From positions 62,001 through 126,000 of the forward strand of contig CP005974.1 of NCBI GenBank assembly GCA_000940995.1: a stretch of 64,000 bases of DNA, in the 5' to 3' direction. Below the pieces are notes generated by a model, which worked only from the letters and a program-made list of their open reading frames with translations, had not been told where the DNA came from and searched no databases. This DNA is from Photobacterium gaetbulicola Gung47 (GTDB taxonomy: Bacteria > Pseudomonadota > Gammaproteobacteria > Enterobacterales > Vibrionaceae). How positions within the stretch are numbered: position 1 is the stretch's first letter; every line of letters begins with the position of its first letter. Positions 1 to 8,705 of this stretch are shown here, in pieces. Made by a program: the position numbers and the translations under genes.

Positions 1-73
1 TTTGATCCGGGCGGCGCTTCCATCGACGGCCTGAGGGTTATGACAAAGCATTCGCCAGACTGTCTGAAATTGT

Positions 74-150
<77 letters not shown>

Positions 151-192
151 TCCGTATTATGTCACCGTTAAAGTACCGTGAGAACTATAAAC

Positions 193-268
193 TGGAGCGA
201 CACACGAGGTTCGAACTCGTGACCTCAACCTTGGCAAGGTTGCGCTCTACCAACTGAGCTAGTGTCGC
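193..268 (-). tRNA. tRNA-Gly (GCC)
   Basis: A 76-nt cloverleaf with acceptor stem GCGACAC/GTGTCGC, anticodon GCC within CTTGCCAA, T-loop GTTCGAAC and encoded CCA. It closely resembles E. coli tRNA-Gly-GCC in the D-arm and anticodon arm. Identical copies lie at 481-556 and 591-666. Confidence 0.97.
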
Positions 269-271
269 ATT

Positions 272-303
272 TGGTTGCGGGGCTCGGATTTGATCCGGGC
301 GGC
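272..303 (-). pseudogene. Remnant of the 3' end of an initiator tRNA
   Basis: On the minus strand this stretch ends in CCGCAACCA and follows the 3' part of the neighbouring tRNA-fMet with roughly six or seven changes in 32 bases; the rest of the cloverleaf is missing. The tail of the same remnant starts the window (1-15). Such leftovers arise by unequal recombination inside tRNA arrays, and 3'-end tRNA-like repeats are known from the E. coli tyrT operon and, from memory, from Photobacterium tRNA clusters. Confidence 0.65.
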
Positions 304-361
304 GCTTCCGTCGACGGCCTGAGGGTTATGACAAAGCATTCGCCAGACTGTCTGAAATTGT

Positions 362-438
<77 letters not shown>

Positions 439-480
439 TCCGTATTGTGTCACCGTTAAAGTACCGTGAGAACTATAAAC

Positions 481-556
481 TGGAGCGACACACGAGGTTC
501 GAACTCGTGACCTCAACCTTGGCAAGGTTGCGCTCTACCAACTGAGCTAGTGTCGC
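481..556 (-). tRNA. tRNA-Gly (GCC)
   Basis: Identical to the Gly-GCC gene at 193-268, in the second duplicated unit. Minus strand, encoded CCA, 42 bp downstream of the tRNA-fMet at 362-438 in plus coordinates. Confidence 0.97.
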
Positions 557-590
557 ATGTCACTGTTAGGCACAATGAAAGCCATAAATC

Positions 591-666
591 TGGAGCGACA
601 CACGAGGTTCGAACTCGTGACCTCAACCTTGGCAAGGTTGCGCTCTACCAACTGAGCTAGTGTCGC
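591..666 (-). tRNA. tRNA-Gly (GCC)
   Basis: Third copy of the Gly-GCC tRNA, with a different flank (a short AT-rich spacer rather than the 288-bp unit). It is second in the transcript, directly after the promoter-proximal tRNA-fMet. Confidence 0.97.
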
Positions 667-684
667 ATTTTCTCAAAAGAGAAT

Positions 685-761
<77 letters not shown>

Positions 762-815
762 TCCGTATTATATTGAAAGGCAAACCAAACTAAGAATTGC
801 CTTTCGAGGCTGCGC

Positions 816-843
816 ATTATACGAGGAAATGAGACGGATGCAA
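816..843 (-). promoter_or_regulatory. Sigma-70 promoter of the tRNA array
   Basis: On the minus strand a -35 TTGCAT and a perfect -10 TATAAT are separated by 16 bp, followed directly by GCGCAGCC. A GC-rich stretch between the -10 and the start site is the mark of stringently controlled stable-RNA promoters, which fits a tRNA operon. The start of transcription would be near 809. Confidence 0.85.
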
Positions 844-893
844 TAGATCTCAAAAAAAATTTGATATTTCCCATCCAACCGTCTATTTCCTCG
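822..893. repeat. Inverted repeat between orn and the tRNA promoter
   Basis: CGAGGAAATGAGACGG (822-837) is mirrored by CCGTCTATTTCCTCG (879-893), with one extra base in the left arm. One arm is the promoter spacer of the tRNA array and the other abuts the orn stop codon. In the minus-strand transcript of orn it would fold into a hairpin with a loop of about 41 nt holding a U-rich run; it may act in orn termination. Confidence 0.7.
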
Positions 894-1439
894 TCAAATT
901 TTCATGATCTGCTCACGATAGTAGCGCAATTCGGCGATCGAGTCGCGAATATCATCCAACGCTAAGTGGCTGCCCTTCTTGCTAAAACCATCTAACACCT
1001 CTGGTTTCCAGCGGCGCGTCAGCTCCTTAAGGGTACTGACATCCAAATAGCGGTAATGGAAATACTGCTCCAACTCAGGCATGTGCTTATAGAGAAAACG
1101 ACGATCCTGACCAATACTATTACCACAAATAGGTGATGCCCCTTTCGGAACCCACTGCTCCAGGAAGGCGATGGTCTGGCGTACCGCTTCGTCTTCGCTA
1201 ACCAGGCTCTTACGGATCCGCTCAACCAAACCGCTGTTGGTATGGGTGGTGGTGCACCATTCATCCATCTTGGTCAATTCAGCTTCAGGCTGGTGAATCG
1301 CCAGTACCGGTCCCTCAGCCAGGACATTGAGCTGCGCATCGGTCACAATTGTCGCAATTTCAATGATTTTATGGGTTTCGGGATCCAACCCAGTCATTTC
1401 TAAGTCGATCCAAATAAGGTTCTGATCGCTGATCATCAT
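894..1439 (-). CDS. orn: Oligoribonuclease
   Basis: 3'-to-5' exoribonuclease that clears two-to-five-nucleotide RNAs, including pGpG, in the cytoplasm. The 181-residue protein has the usual family length. DEDDh catalytic residues are visible: D and E in WIDLEMTGLD near residue 12, the central Asp in the GNSIGQDRRFL stretch, and the closing His/Asp in HLALDDIRDSI. The start gives MMISDQN; the second Met could equally be used. The tRNA promoter lies directly downstream on the same strand, so read-through into the tRNA array is possible. It is divergent from rsgA with 137 bp between the genes. Confidence 0.96.
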   Translation of the reverse strand: MMISDQNLIWIDLEMTGLDPETHKIIEIATIVTDAQLNVLAEGPVLAIHQPEAELTKMDEWCTTTHTNSGLVERIRKSLVSEDEAVRQTIAFLEQWVPKGASPICGNSIGQDRRFLYKHMPELEQYFHYRYLDVSTLKELTRRWKPEVLDGFSKKGSHLALDDIRDSIAELRYYREQIMKI

Positions 1440-1576
1440 CGGATATTGCCTATTCTATGAGTAAACCATGTATGATAATACCAAACTAGCGCCGTTGCCG
1501 AGGCTACCACTATAGGTTTTCGGCTGGCGACACATTGGTATATTACCGTAAGCCAACTTAACTGAACGATATTCTT

Positions 1577-2629
1577 GTGGCAAAAAAGAAAAAGCTTACT
1601 AAAGGTCAGAGCCGCCGCGTGCGCTCTAACCAAAACAAACGACTGAAGCGCGAAAAAGATGATGTCCAGTGGGATGAAACCCTGCTGGAGTCTGCTCGTG
1701 AAGGCTTGGTGATCACCCGATTCGGCCAGCATGCCGATGTCGAAGATCCGGAAACCGGGATCATTCATCGCTGCAACCTGCGCCGGAGTATCCAGAGCCT
1801 AGTCTCTGGCGACCGCGTTGTCTGGCGTCCGGGCGTTGAGGCGCTGCAGGGCATTGCCGGGGTGGTAGAAGCCGTTCATGAGCGCGAGTCGATGCTGACC
1901 CGTCCCGATTACTATGATGGCGTCAAAGCCGTGGCGGCCAACGTCAACCAGATCATTATCGTATCGGCGGTATTGCCCGAGCTATCACTCAATATTATTG
2001 ACCGCTACCTGATCGCAGCCGAAACGGTAGGGATCCCACCGCTGATCGTGCTCAACAAAGTCGATCTACTTGAAGCGGACGATCGCAAACAGGTCGAAGA
2101 GACCCTGTCGCTGTATCAAGAAATTGGCTACGAAGTACGCCTGGTCAGCTCAGAGACCGGTGAAGGCCTAGATGGCTTGCGCGAAGATCTCAAAGGTCAT
2201 ATCAGCATCTTTGCCGGCCAGTCTGGTGTCGGTAAGTCGAGCCTGGTCAACGCCCTGATGCCAGAAGTAGACGCCGAAGTGGGGGATGTGTCAGAGAACT
2301 CTGGCCTTGGTCAGCATACCACCACCGCCGCGCGCTTATATCACTTCCCTGATGGGGGCGATCTGATCGACTCACCGGGGGTACGAGAGTTTGGCCTTTG
2401 GCACCTTGAGCCGGAGCAGGTGACCGAAGCGTTTGTTGAGTTCCGCGATTACCTGGGCGGCTGTAAGTTCCGTGACTGCAAACACGGCAATGATCCGGGC
2501 TGCATCATTCGCGAAGCTGTCGAGGAGGGTAAGATCCATCAGGCCCGTTACGACAGCTACCACAAAATCATCGACAGCATGTCGGAGAATGTCGCCAACC
2601 GGCAGTTCTCGCGCAATAAGCCTGATTGA
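1577..2629 (+). CDS. rsgA: Small ribosomal subunit biogenesis GTPase RsgA
   Basis: Circularly permuted GTPase that checks late 30S maturation. The motif order shows the permutation: G4 NKVDLLE comes first, then G1 GQSGVGKSSLVNAL, then G3 DSPGVREFG. A C-terminal zinc-knuckle (C and H residues in GGCKFRDCKHGNDPGC) follows. The N-terminus is very basic (MAKKKKLTKGQSRRVRSNQ), an rRNA-contacting tail. The start codon is GTG at 1577 with no clear Shine-Dalgarno, chosen because it gives the conserved N-terminus and 350 residues. Transcribed towards psd with a 77-bp gap containing a strong hairpin. Confidence 0.96.
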   Translation: MAKKKKLTKGQSRRVRSNQNKRLKREKDDVQWDETLLESAREGLVITRFGQHADVEDPETGIIHRCNLRRSIQSLVSGDRVVWRPGVEALQGIAGVVEAVHERESMLTRPDYYDGVKAVAANVNQIIIVSAVLPELSLNIIDRYLIAAETVGIPPLIVLNKVDLLEADDRKQVEETLSLYQEIGYEVRLVSSETGEGLDGLREDLKGHISIFAGQSGVGKSSLVNALMPEVDAEVGDVSENSGLGQHTTTAARLYHFPDGGDLIDSPGVREFGLWHLEPEQVTEAFVEFRDYLGGCKFRDCKHGNDPGCIIREAVEEGKIHQARYDSYHKIIDSMSENVANRQFSRNKPD

Positions 2630-2635
2630 TAGCTG

Positions 2636-2661
2636 GCGGCTCCCTTTATGTAGGGAGCCGC
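2636..2661 (+). terminator. Stem-loop between rsgA and psd
   Basis: A perfect 10-bp stem GCGGCTCCCT/AGGGAGCCGC with a six-base loop just after the rsgA stop. No U-run follows, so it may be a weak or Rho-assisted terminator, or an mRNA-stabilising hairpin that lets some transcription reach psd. Confidence 0.55.
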
Positions 2662-2706
2662 AACCACGACAGCAAGTAACTGACTTTACCCGGTAAGTTA
2701 GGTATT

Positions 2707-3645
2707 ATGACGAGCCAAAGTTATAATTACGTAACCACCTTGTTGAAAGACTCACTGTTTCTGGACGATACCGTGCACGACAATTTCAAAATCGGCTTGC
2801 AGTACTGCGCGCCAAAGCAAACCCTGACTCAGCTCGCTGGCAAACTTGCCTCCCTGAAGGCTGGCAAACTCACTACCGCGGTGATCCGTTGGTTCATCCG
2901 CCAGTACGGCATTGATATGAATGAAGCACGTAACCCTGATCCGGCGGCTTACGATACCTTCAACGACTTCTTTGTCCGTGAACTCAAAGACGGCGCCCGC
3001 CCAATCGATGACACTGCCACGGTTATCTGCCATCCGGCCGATGCCTGTGTCAGCCAGTTGGGCCCAATCACCGGTGGCGAGCTTATCCAGGCAAAAGGCC
3101 ACACCTATGAAGCCGTAGAGCTACTAGGTGGCGACCAGACCCTGGCCGAAGAGTTCCTGGACGGCCACTTTGCCACACTGTACCTGTCCCCTAAAGACTA
3201 CCACCGCGTCCACATGCCGTGTGACGGCATCCTGCGCCATATGGTCTACATTCCGGGCGAGCTGTTCTCGGTCAACCCACTAACGGCAAAAAATGTACCG
3301 AACCTGTTTGCCCGCAACGAGCGTGTAGTGTGTATTTTCGATACCGAATTTGGCCCGATGGCCCAAGTGCTGGTCGGTGCAACCATTGTCGGCAGTATTG
3401 AAACGGTGTGGGCCGGCACCATTACCCCACCGCGCAGCCCGGAAATCCACCGCTGGAACTACCCTGCCGAGGGAGAGCAGGCCATCACTCTCAAGAAAGG
3501 GGAGGAGATGGGCCGCTTCAAGCTAGGCTCGACAGTGATCAACCTATTCCCGAAAAATGCCATCGAGTTTGTCGACGGTCTGGAAGCCGGTGTCCCGACC
3601 AAAATGGGCAGCGCCTACGCAACGCGCGTTTCCGGTGAGCAATAA
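2707..3645 (+). CDS. psd: Phosphatidylserine decarboxylase proenzyme
   Basis: Makes phosphatidylethanolamine from phosphatidylserine at the inner membrane. The proenzyme cleaves itself at the conserved LGST site, seen here as FKLGSTVINLF about 40 residues from the C-terminus, to form the pyruvoyl-bearing alpha chain. The 312-residue length is slightly longer than E. coli Psd. Histidines of the catalytic region (YHRVHMP, EIHRWNYP) are present. The rsgA-psd order is common in gammaproteobacteria. A Rho-independent terminator follows at once. Confidence 0.96.
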   Translation: MTSQSYNYVTTLLKDSLFLDDTVHDNFKIGLQYCAPKQTLTQLAGKLASLKAGKLTTAVIRWFIRQYGIDMNEARNPDPAAYDTFNDFFVRELKDGARPIDDTATVICHPADACVSQLGPITGGELIQAKGHTYEAVELLGGDQTLAEEFLDGHFATLYLSPKDYHRVHMPCDGILRHMVYIPGELFSVNPLTAKNVPNLFARNERVVCIFDTEFGPMAQVLVGATIVGSIETVWAGTITPPRSPEIHRWNYPAEGEQAITLKKGEEMGRFKLGSTVINLFPKNAIEFVDGLEAGVPTKMGSAYATRVSGEQ

Positions 3646-3673
3646 TAAGTCTAAACGGTTAACATTTTTGAAC

Positions 3674-3702
3674 AAAAAGGGCCTTCGACGGCCCTTTTTT
3701 TA
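3674..3702 (+). terminator. Rho-independent terminator after psd
   Basis: Stem AAGGGCC/GGCCCTT closed by a short TTCGAC loop, preceded by an A-run and followed by seven Ts. Placed 28 bp after the psd stop. Confidence 0.9.
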
Positions 3703-3788
3703 TGCAAAAAATTGACCATATCGAGGAAAATATCACCACCCAAATAGTATGCTGGGCTCAGTCAATAATATAAGCAAACCAACATACT

Positions 3789-5204
3789 ATGAAAAAAATC
3801 TCTGTCTCCCAGCTCGTAAAACTGCTGGTCGCATTCGTGATCCCGCTCGGGATACTGATGCTGCCTATCGATGCCATTCCAATTGCTGAATTAACCGTTT
3901 CCCAACATCGCCTGCTGGCCATCTTCGCCCTGGCCGCCCTGTTATGGGTACTCGAGCCCGTTCCCGTCTTTGCCACCTCGATCCTGATCATTACCTCACA
4001 ACTGATCATGATCTCCGACAGCGGGCTGCATACCTTCCGTACCCCCCCCGCCGGGCACGAGATGGGGGAAGTGCTCAAGTACACCGATATCCTCGGCTCG
4101 TTCTCATCCCCTATCATTATCCTGTTCATGGGGGGATTTGCCCTGGCGATTGCCGCCTCCAAGTATGAACTGGACAACAATCTAGCACGGGTTCTACTCA
4201 GGCCGTTTGGCACCCAGCCGAAATACATCATGCTCGGCCTGATGCTGATCACTGCGGTGTTCTCGATGTTCATGTCCAACACCGCTACCACCGTGATGAT
4301 GCTAGCCTTATTGGCCCCTATCGTGGCCTCCGTGCCGAAAGGGGATATCGGTATCAAGGCCTTGGTACTGTGTATCCCGATCGCCGCCAACACTGGCGGG
4401 ATCGCGACACCAATCGGCACCCCACCAAACGCCATCGCCCTGCAGTATTTAACTGGCGAGAACGCCATCAGCTTCCTGGGCTGGATGATGATCGGCCTGC
4501 CATTTGTGATCCTTCAGTTGGCCTTTGCCTGGTGGTTGCTGCAGAAAATGTTCCCATCAACCCAGACCCACATGCAGCTCGAACTCAACGGTCAGTTCCA
4601 GAAAAGCTGGCAGGCCATTGTGGTGTACATTACCTTCGCCTTGACCATTCTGCTCTGGATGACCAGCTCACTCCACGGCATGAATGTCTATGTCGTCTCG
4701 ATTATCCCGTTGGCGGTGTTCACCTTAACTGGGATCATGGGCAAAGACGAAATCAAGTTGATCAACTGGGAAGTACTGTGGCTGGTTGCCGGTGGTATCG
4801 CTATCGGTTTGGCGCTGGATAAGACTGGCCTGGCTCGTGCCCTGGCTCATGCGGTGGACTACGACGCGCTCTCGCCGATTGCGGTGGTACTGACTCTGTC
4901 GGTTATCTGTTGGCTGATGGCAAACTTCATGTCCAACACAGCGACGGCTAACCTGTTGATCCCTATTGCTGCTGCAGTAGCAGCATCGATGGAGAGCCTG
5001 GCATCACTAGGCGGCCTGCAGGGCGTGCTGGTCGTCGTGGCCTTCTCGGCCTCGCTCGGTATGATCCTACCGGTATCGACGCCACCGAACTCCCTCGCCT
5101 ACTCAACGGGACTCATCGAAAGCAAAGACATGGCCAAAACCGGTCTGATCATCGGCGTGGTCGGCCTTGCTGTAGTCTATCTCGGCGCGATGGTACTTAC
5201 CTGA
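3789..5204 (+). CDS. DASS (SLC13) family sodium/dicarboxylate-type anion symporter
   Basis: Inner-membrane secondary transporter of the divalent anion:sodium symporter family. The 471 residues contain roughly 11-12 hydrophobic segments and the two pseudo-repeat signatures: SNTATTVMM and TPIGTPPNAIAL in the first half, SNTATANLLIP and PVSTPPNSLAYS in the second. These SNT and TPPN loops bind substrate and Na+ in the family. Likely substrates are C4-dicarboxylates, but citrate or sulfate cannot be excluded from sequence. It is monocistronic, 143 bp after psd with the psd terminator between. Confidence 0.88.
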   Translation: MKKISVSQLVKLLVAFVIPLGILMLPIDAIPIAELTVSQHRLLAIFALAALLWVLEPVPVFATSILIITSQLIMISDSGLHTFRTPPAGHEMGEVLKYTDILGSFSSPIIILFMGGFALAIAASKYELDNNLARVLLRPFGTQPKYIMLGLMLITAVFSMFMSNTATTVMMLALLAPIVASVPKGDIGIKALVLCIPIAANTGGIATPIGTPPNAIALQYLTGENAISFLGWMMIGLPFVILQLAFAWWLLQKMFPSTQTHMQLELNGQFQKSWQAIVVYITFALTILLWMTSSLHGMNVYVVSIIPLAVFTLTGIMGKDEIKLINWEVLWLVAGGIAIGLALDKTGLARALAHAVDYDALSPIAVVLTLSVICWLMANFMSNTATANLLIPIAAAVAASMESLASLGGLQGVLVVVAFSASLGMILPVSTPPNSLAYSTGLIESKDMAKTGLIIGVVGLAVVYLGAMVLT

Positions 5205-5226
5205 CGAATGCCCGCTTCGGCAGTAT

Positions 5227-5248
5227 GAAGGCGGCATATGCCGCCTTC
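5227..5248. terminator. Perfect 22-bp palindrome after the DASS transporter gene
   Basis: GAAGGCGGC-ATAT-GCCGCCTTC lies 23 bp after the stop codon. The stem is strong but lacks a U-tail, so termination here would be inefficient or Rho-dependent. Confidence 0.6.
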
Positions 5249-5445
5249 TCACAACCTGACGACTTTGAAGCATCAGGAGCACATTTCTGTTAACACGATC
5301 ACTTTATTTCCGTCAATTATCCATGATGATATTTCACCTTCCGCCAAGGGGGTTTTCGCTTTACCCAAGGCTCACATCGCTCCACTAACCACACCGGAAA
5401 TGCCACCTCAATAACACCAATATTAGGCAGCCGAGAGAGATAACC

Positions 5446-7329
5446 ATGAAGCTAACGATCAAACACAAGATACAACTGGCGATTGCAGTGATTATCGCCA
5501 CCGTCAGTGCCGTCCAGGCCTGGATTTCCATCTCCCAGCTCAGGCAGGAAACCTACACGGCCATCAATAACCAGATGCGTGATATTGCCCAGGGCACCAG
5601 CAGCAATATCAGTGACTGGCTCGCCATCCGCAGCGATATGATGCTGGCCAACGAAAGCCTGATCGCCAATCAGGACAATGTCGATCGCGAGCTATTGCTG
5701 ACCAAGCGGGCTGGGCAATTCCTGTCGGTCTACGCCGGGTTCAATGACGGCACGATTGCCTATGGTGACAAAACCGAGGATTGGCCTGATGGGTATGATC
5801 CGCGCACCCGCCCTTGGTACCAGGATGCCATGCGCCAAAATGGTCTGATCCTGACCGAGCCCTACGAGGATTTCGATGGTAGCATGGTCGTCAGCTTTGC
5901 TAAGGCCTTTGCGGGGGAGCACCGCGGCGTACTGGCGGCGGATCTGACCATCACCGATATCATCAACCAGGTCCTTAACCTGCAACTGGACAACAACGGT
6001 TTTGCCTTCTTGGTTGACGGTAACAACAATATCGTCGCCTACCGCGATGAGTCACTCAGCCAACAGCCGCTCAGCCAGCTCGATAACGAGTTAACCCCAC
6101 AGCTGTTGCAGCGGTTGATCGCCAGCCCAACCATCCACACTTTCCATCTCGACAGCGACGGCAACGACAAGTTGATCTACGCCACCCCTATCGCAGGTAC
6201 CGATTGGACCTTGGCCCTGGTGGAAGACAAGAACCTGGCTTTTGCCTCCATCGGCGAGCAGATCACCTTTATCCTGCTGGCTTCTGTCGGTCTGTATATT
6301 GTCATTTCGGCAATCGCGACTCTGATTATCAACAACCTGCTTCGCCCGCTATCACGCCTCAATGAATCGGTAGCCCAACTGGCGGAAGGCCAAGGCGATC
6401 TGACCCAGCGTATTGATATTGAAAGGATGGATGAAATTGGTGTCTTGGCCGATAACATGAACCGCTTTCTTGGCCAGCTACAGACCATGATCAAAGGCGT
6501 GGTCACCCAATCCGATCGTCTCGGAGAGCAAGCTGAGCTATCAGCCCAACAAACTGTGCAAGCCAACCAGAAGGTCAACGAGCAGCAAAACGACATCAAC
6601 CAGATTGCCACCGCGATCCATGAGATGTCAGCCACCTCCGCCGAAGTGGCCAGCCATGCTGAAATGACGGCGGCTGCGGCTCAGGCGTCCACCAGCTCTT
6701 GCGAACAGGGACAGGAAGTGATCAGCCAAAACCGCAATGCCATTACCTCGCTGGCCACACAGGTACAAGATGCAGCCAGCGTGATCCACGAACTGGAAAA
6801 TAATGCCCAGAACATCAATCAAATTCTGTCGACTATCCAAGGCATTGCCGAGCAGACCAATCTGCTGGCACTCAACGCCGCCATTGAGGCCGCCCGGGCG
6901 GGCGAGCAAGGACGCGGCTTTGCTGTTGTTGCCGATGAAGTGCGAGTGTTGAGCCAGCGCACCCATGATTCGACGGAGGAAATCCGCGCGATGATCGAAA
7001 CCCTGCAGCAAAACACCCGCCAGGCCGTCGACAGTATGCAGGCCAGCACCAATCTGGCCGGTGAAAGTGTGGGGTTTGCCGAAGCCGCCAGCGATAGCCT
7101 GAGCCAAATCACCCAGGCGATCAGTGAAATCTCGGATATGGCAACCCAAATTGCCAGCGCCGCCGAAGAGCAGCGTGCCGTCAGCGAAGACATCAGCCGT
7201 AACACCCAGGCCATCAAAGATGTGTCCGATCACCTGTCGGTCCAAACTGATGCCGTGACCGAAAGTGCCAAGGAAATGCATGCCACCGCCGCGAGCATGT
7301 GCCGTGATGTATCGCGCTTTAGGGTCTGA
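5446..7329 (+). CDS. Methyl-accepting chemotaxis protein with dCache amino-acid sensor
   Basis: Transmembrane chemoreceptor feeding CheA/CheW. A first membrane helix (about residues 8-28) is followed by a periplasmic double Cache domain, a second helix (about 272-297), HAMP, and a long cytoplasmic signalling domain whose hairpin tip is IAEQTNLLALNAAIEAARAG. The sensor contains Y117, R122, W124, Y125, Y140 and D166; their spacing matches the published amino-acid-binding dCache motif (PctA-type Y-R-W-Y-Y-D), so the ligand is probably an amino acid. No C-terminal CheR-tethering pentapeptide is present. Start at 5446 follows GAGAGAGA. Confidence 0.93.
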   Translation: MKLTIKHKIQLAIAVIIATVSAVQAWISISQLRQETYTAINNQMRDIAQGTSSNISDWLAIRSDMMLANESLIANQDNVDRELLLTKRAGQFLSVYAGFNDGTIAYGDKTEDWPDGYDPRTRPWYQDAMRQNGLILTEPYEDFDGSMVVSFAKAFAGEHRGVLAADLTITDIINQVLNLQLDNNGFAFLVDGNNNIVAYRDESLSQQPLSQLDNELTPQLLQRLIASPTIHTFHLDSDGNDKLIYATPIAGTDWTLALVEDKNLAFASIGEQITFILLASVGLYIVISAIATLIINNLLRPLSRLNESVAQLAEGQGDLTQRIDIERMDEIGVLADNMNRFLGQLQTMIKGVVTQSDRLGEQAELSAQQTVQANQKVNEQQNDINQIATAIHEMSATSAEVASHAEMTAAAAQASTSSCEQGQEVISQNRNAITSLATQVQDAASVIHELENNAQNINQILSTIQGIAEQTNLLALNAAIEAARAGEQGRGFAVVADEVRVLSQRTHDSTEEIRAMIETLQQNTRQAVDSMQASTNLAGESVGFAEAASDSLSQITQAISEISDMATQIASAAEEQRAVSEDISRNTQAIKDVSDHLSVQTDAVTESAKEMHATAASMCRDVSRFRV

Positions 7330-7356
7330 TGTCCCCCGGTATTGTTCTTACTTTCC

Positions 7357-7386
7357 AAAGCCGCCCTGCCGGGTGGCTTTCTTTTT
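7357..7386 (+). terminator. Rho-independent terminator after the chemoreceptor gene
   Basis: Stem AAAGCCGCCC/GGGTGGCTTT with a four-base loop and a following pyrimidine-rich T tail, 28 bp after the stop codon. Confidence 0.85.
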
Positions 7387-7552
7387 GCCTGTTACCTCGC
7401 AAATCCAAAAAATAGGTTTTCATTTCCCCTCCGCTTTTTTCTCCATTACTGGATATGGCTGCCAATTCCGACGCCTTCCCCTCCACAGTCGCCCGCAACC
7501 ACTACACTATGCACGGAGGCGAATTAAACAGAACATACAGCGAGGATCGAAC

Positions 7553-8278
7553 ATGAAACCATGGCCTTTCAAAGCCCTACTGCTCACCATGGCGGCGGCA
7601 TCACTGACCAATGCCCAAGCGGCGGACTGGAGCTATACGGGAGAGCACGGCGTTGATCACTGGGGCAAACACTTTACCACCTGCGGCGAGGGAGCCAACC
7701 AGACCCCGATCGATATCAAGCGTACCATCAAGGCGGAGCTGGCCCCGCTGCATATCGACTACCAGGGCAAGGTCCGTGAGGTGATCAACAACGGCCATAC
7801 CGTGCAGGCCAATGTCGAGGGCAAGAACCAGTTGATCATCGACGGCCAAACCTTCGATCTCCAGCAGTTCCACTTCCATACCCCGTCGGAAAACTTTATT
7901 GCCGGCAAGCAATTCCCGCTTGAGGTGCATTTTGTCCATGCCAATGCCGAGGGCCAACTGGCAGTGGTCGCCGCGATGTTCAAGACAGGTCCTAGGGGCA
8001 ACGAGGCTTTCGATGGCCTGCTGGCAACCGTTCCCGAAAAAAACCAAACCGTACCACTCGACAACGTCCTGAACCCGGCGGATCTGCTGCCGAGGGAGCG
8101 TGAGTATTACCGCTTCAGCGGCTCGCTGACCACCCCACCGTGCAGCGAAGGGGTGCGCTGGTTTGTCATGCGTGAAGCCCAAACCAGTAGCGCGCAGCAA
8201 ATCGACAGCTTGCACAACGTTATGGGCGACAATGCCCGCCCGCTGCAGCCGCTCAATGCCCGGGTTGTGCTGGAATAA
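7553..8278 (+). CDS. Periplasmic alpha-class carbonic anhydrase
   Basis: Interconverts CO2 and bicarbonate. The 241-residue protein starts with a Sec signal peptide (basic start, hydrophobic core, likely cleavage after AQA around residue 23) and then shows the alpha-CA core: WSYTGEHG, QTPIDI, the zinc ligands in QQFHFHTPSEN (two His) and LEVHFVH (third His), and TTPPCSEGVRW. I chose the ATG at 7553 because it yields the signal peptide and is preceded by GAGG; an open frame extends further upstream through the terminator and is not expected to be translated. Transcribed alone. Periplasmic location suggests help with bicarbonate supply. Confidence 0.93.
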   Translation: MKPWPFKALLLTMAAASLTNAQAADWSYTGEHGVDHWGKHFTTCGEGANQTPIDIKRTIKAELAPLHIDYQGKVREVINNGHTVQANVEGKNQLIIDGQTFDLQQFHFHTPSENFIAGKQFPLEVHFVHANAEGQLAVVAAMFKTGPRGNEAFDGLLATVPEKNQTVPLDNVLNPADLLPREREYYRFSGSLTTPPCSEGVRWFVMREAQTSSAQQIDSLHNVMGDNARPLQPLNARVVLE

Positions 8279-8705
8279 ACGCCTAACCTTGGTGCATTGC
8301 CACGATAACCGGCGCTGTTGCGGCTACACACTCGTCAGCGCCCCCTGCCGCAGCGTGGCTCGGGGCTCTCATGGCGGAGCTGGGAACTAGGTTGATACTG
8401 ATACCACCAACCGCAAGTGATAACCATTTGCATTTAAAGTGTGATTTGATTATGATTTGACCTGTTTGGTTAAGGCGCCTTGGAATCCTACCCTGCGACA
8501 ACGCCAAAACAAGAGAGATACGATAACACTCGCAATACTGGCTGTTCCCCCAGCTTTGGCCGCGGCAGCGATACCCTCCTGCCACCAGATATATGAACCT
8601 TTTCTGCCTGCAGAAACAAACCACGCGGCAATCTTGCCGCGCGGTTCATTGGTCTGGCTGTTCGCAAAACAGCTAGGATATGCAGCCCAGCCTCAAGATC
8701 AGCAT
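8279..8705. other. Intergenic region between the carbonic anhydrase gene and epmA
   Basis: The two genes converge here. Apart from the epmA terminator at 8619-8646 I see no gene. A long plus-strand open frame that runs from 8457 into epmA is antisense to epmA and lacks any recognisable protein motif. Confidence 0.6.
8619..8646 (-). terminator. Rho-independent terminator of epmA
   Basis: On the minus strand the stem AACCGCGCGGCAA/TTGCCGCGTGGTT (13 bp with one G-T pair, two-base loop) is followed by TGTTTC. It lies 60 bp after the epmA stop codon. Confidence 0.75.

Noticed and set aside
7265..7329. Overlap between chemoreceptor and carbonic anhydrase suggesting a fused or frameshifted gene
   Set aside because: Different frames and a terminator lie between; both proteins are complete on their own.
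7265..7552. Upstream extension of the carbonic anhydrase gene
   Set aside because: The frame is open but runs through the chemoreceptor end and its terminator; the ATG at 7553 gives a proper signal peptide and has a ribosome binding site.
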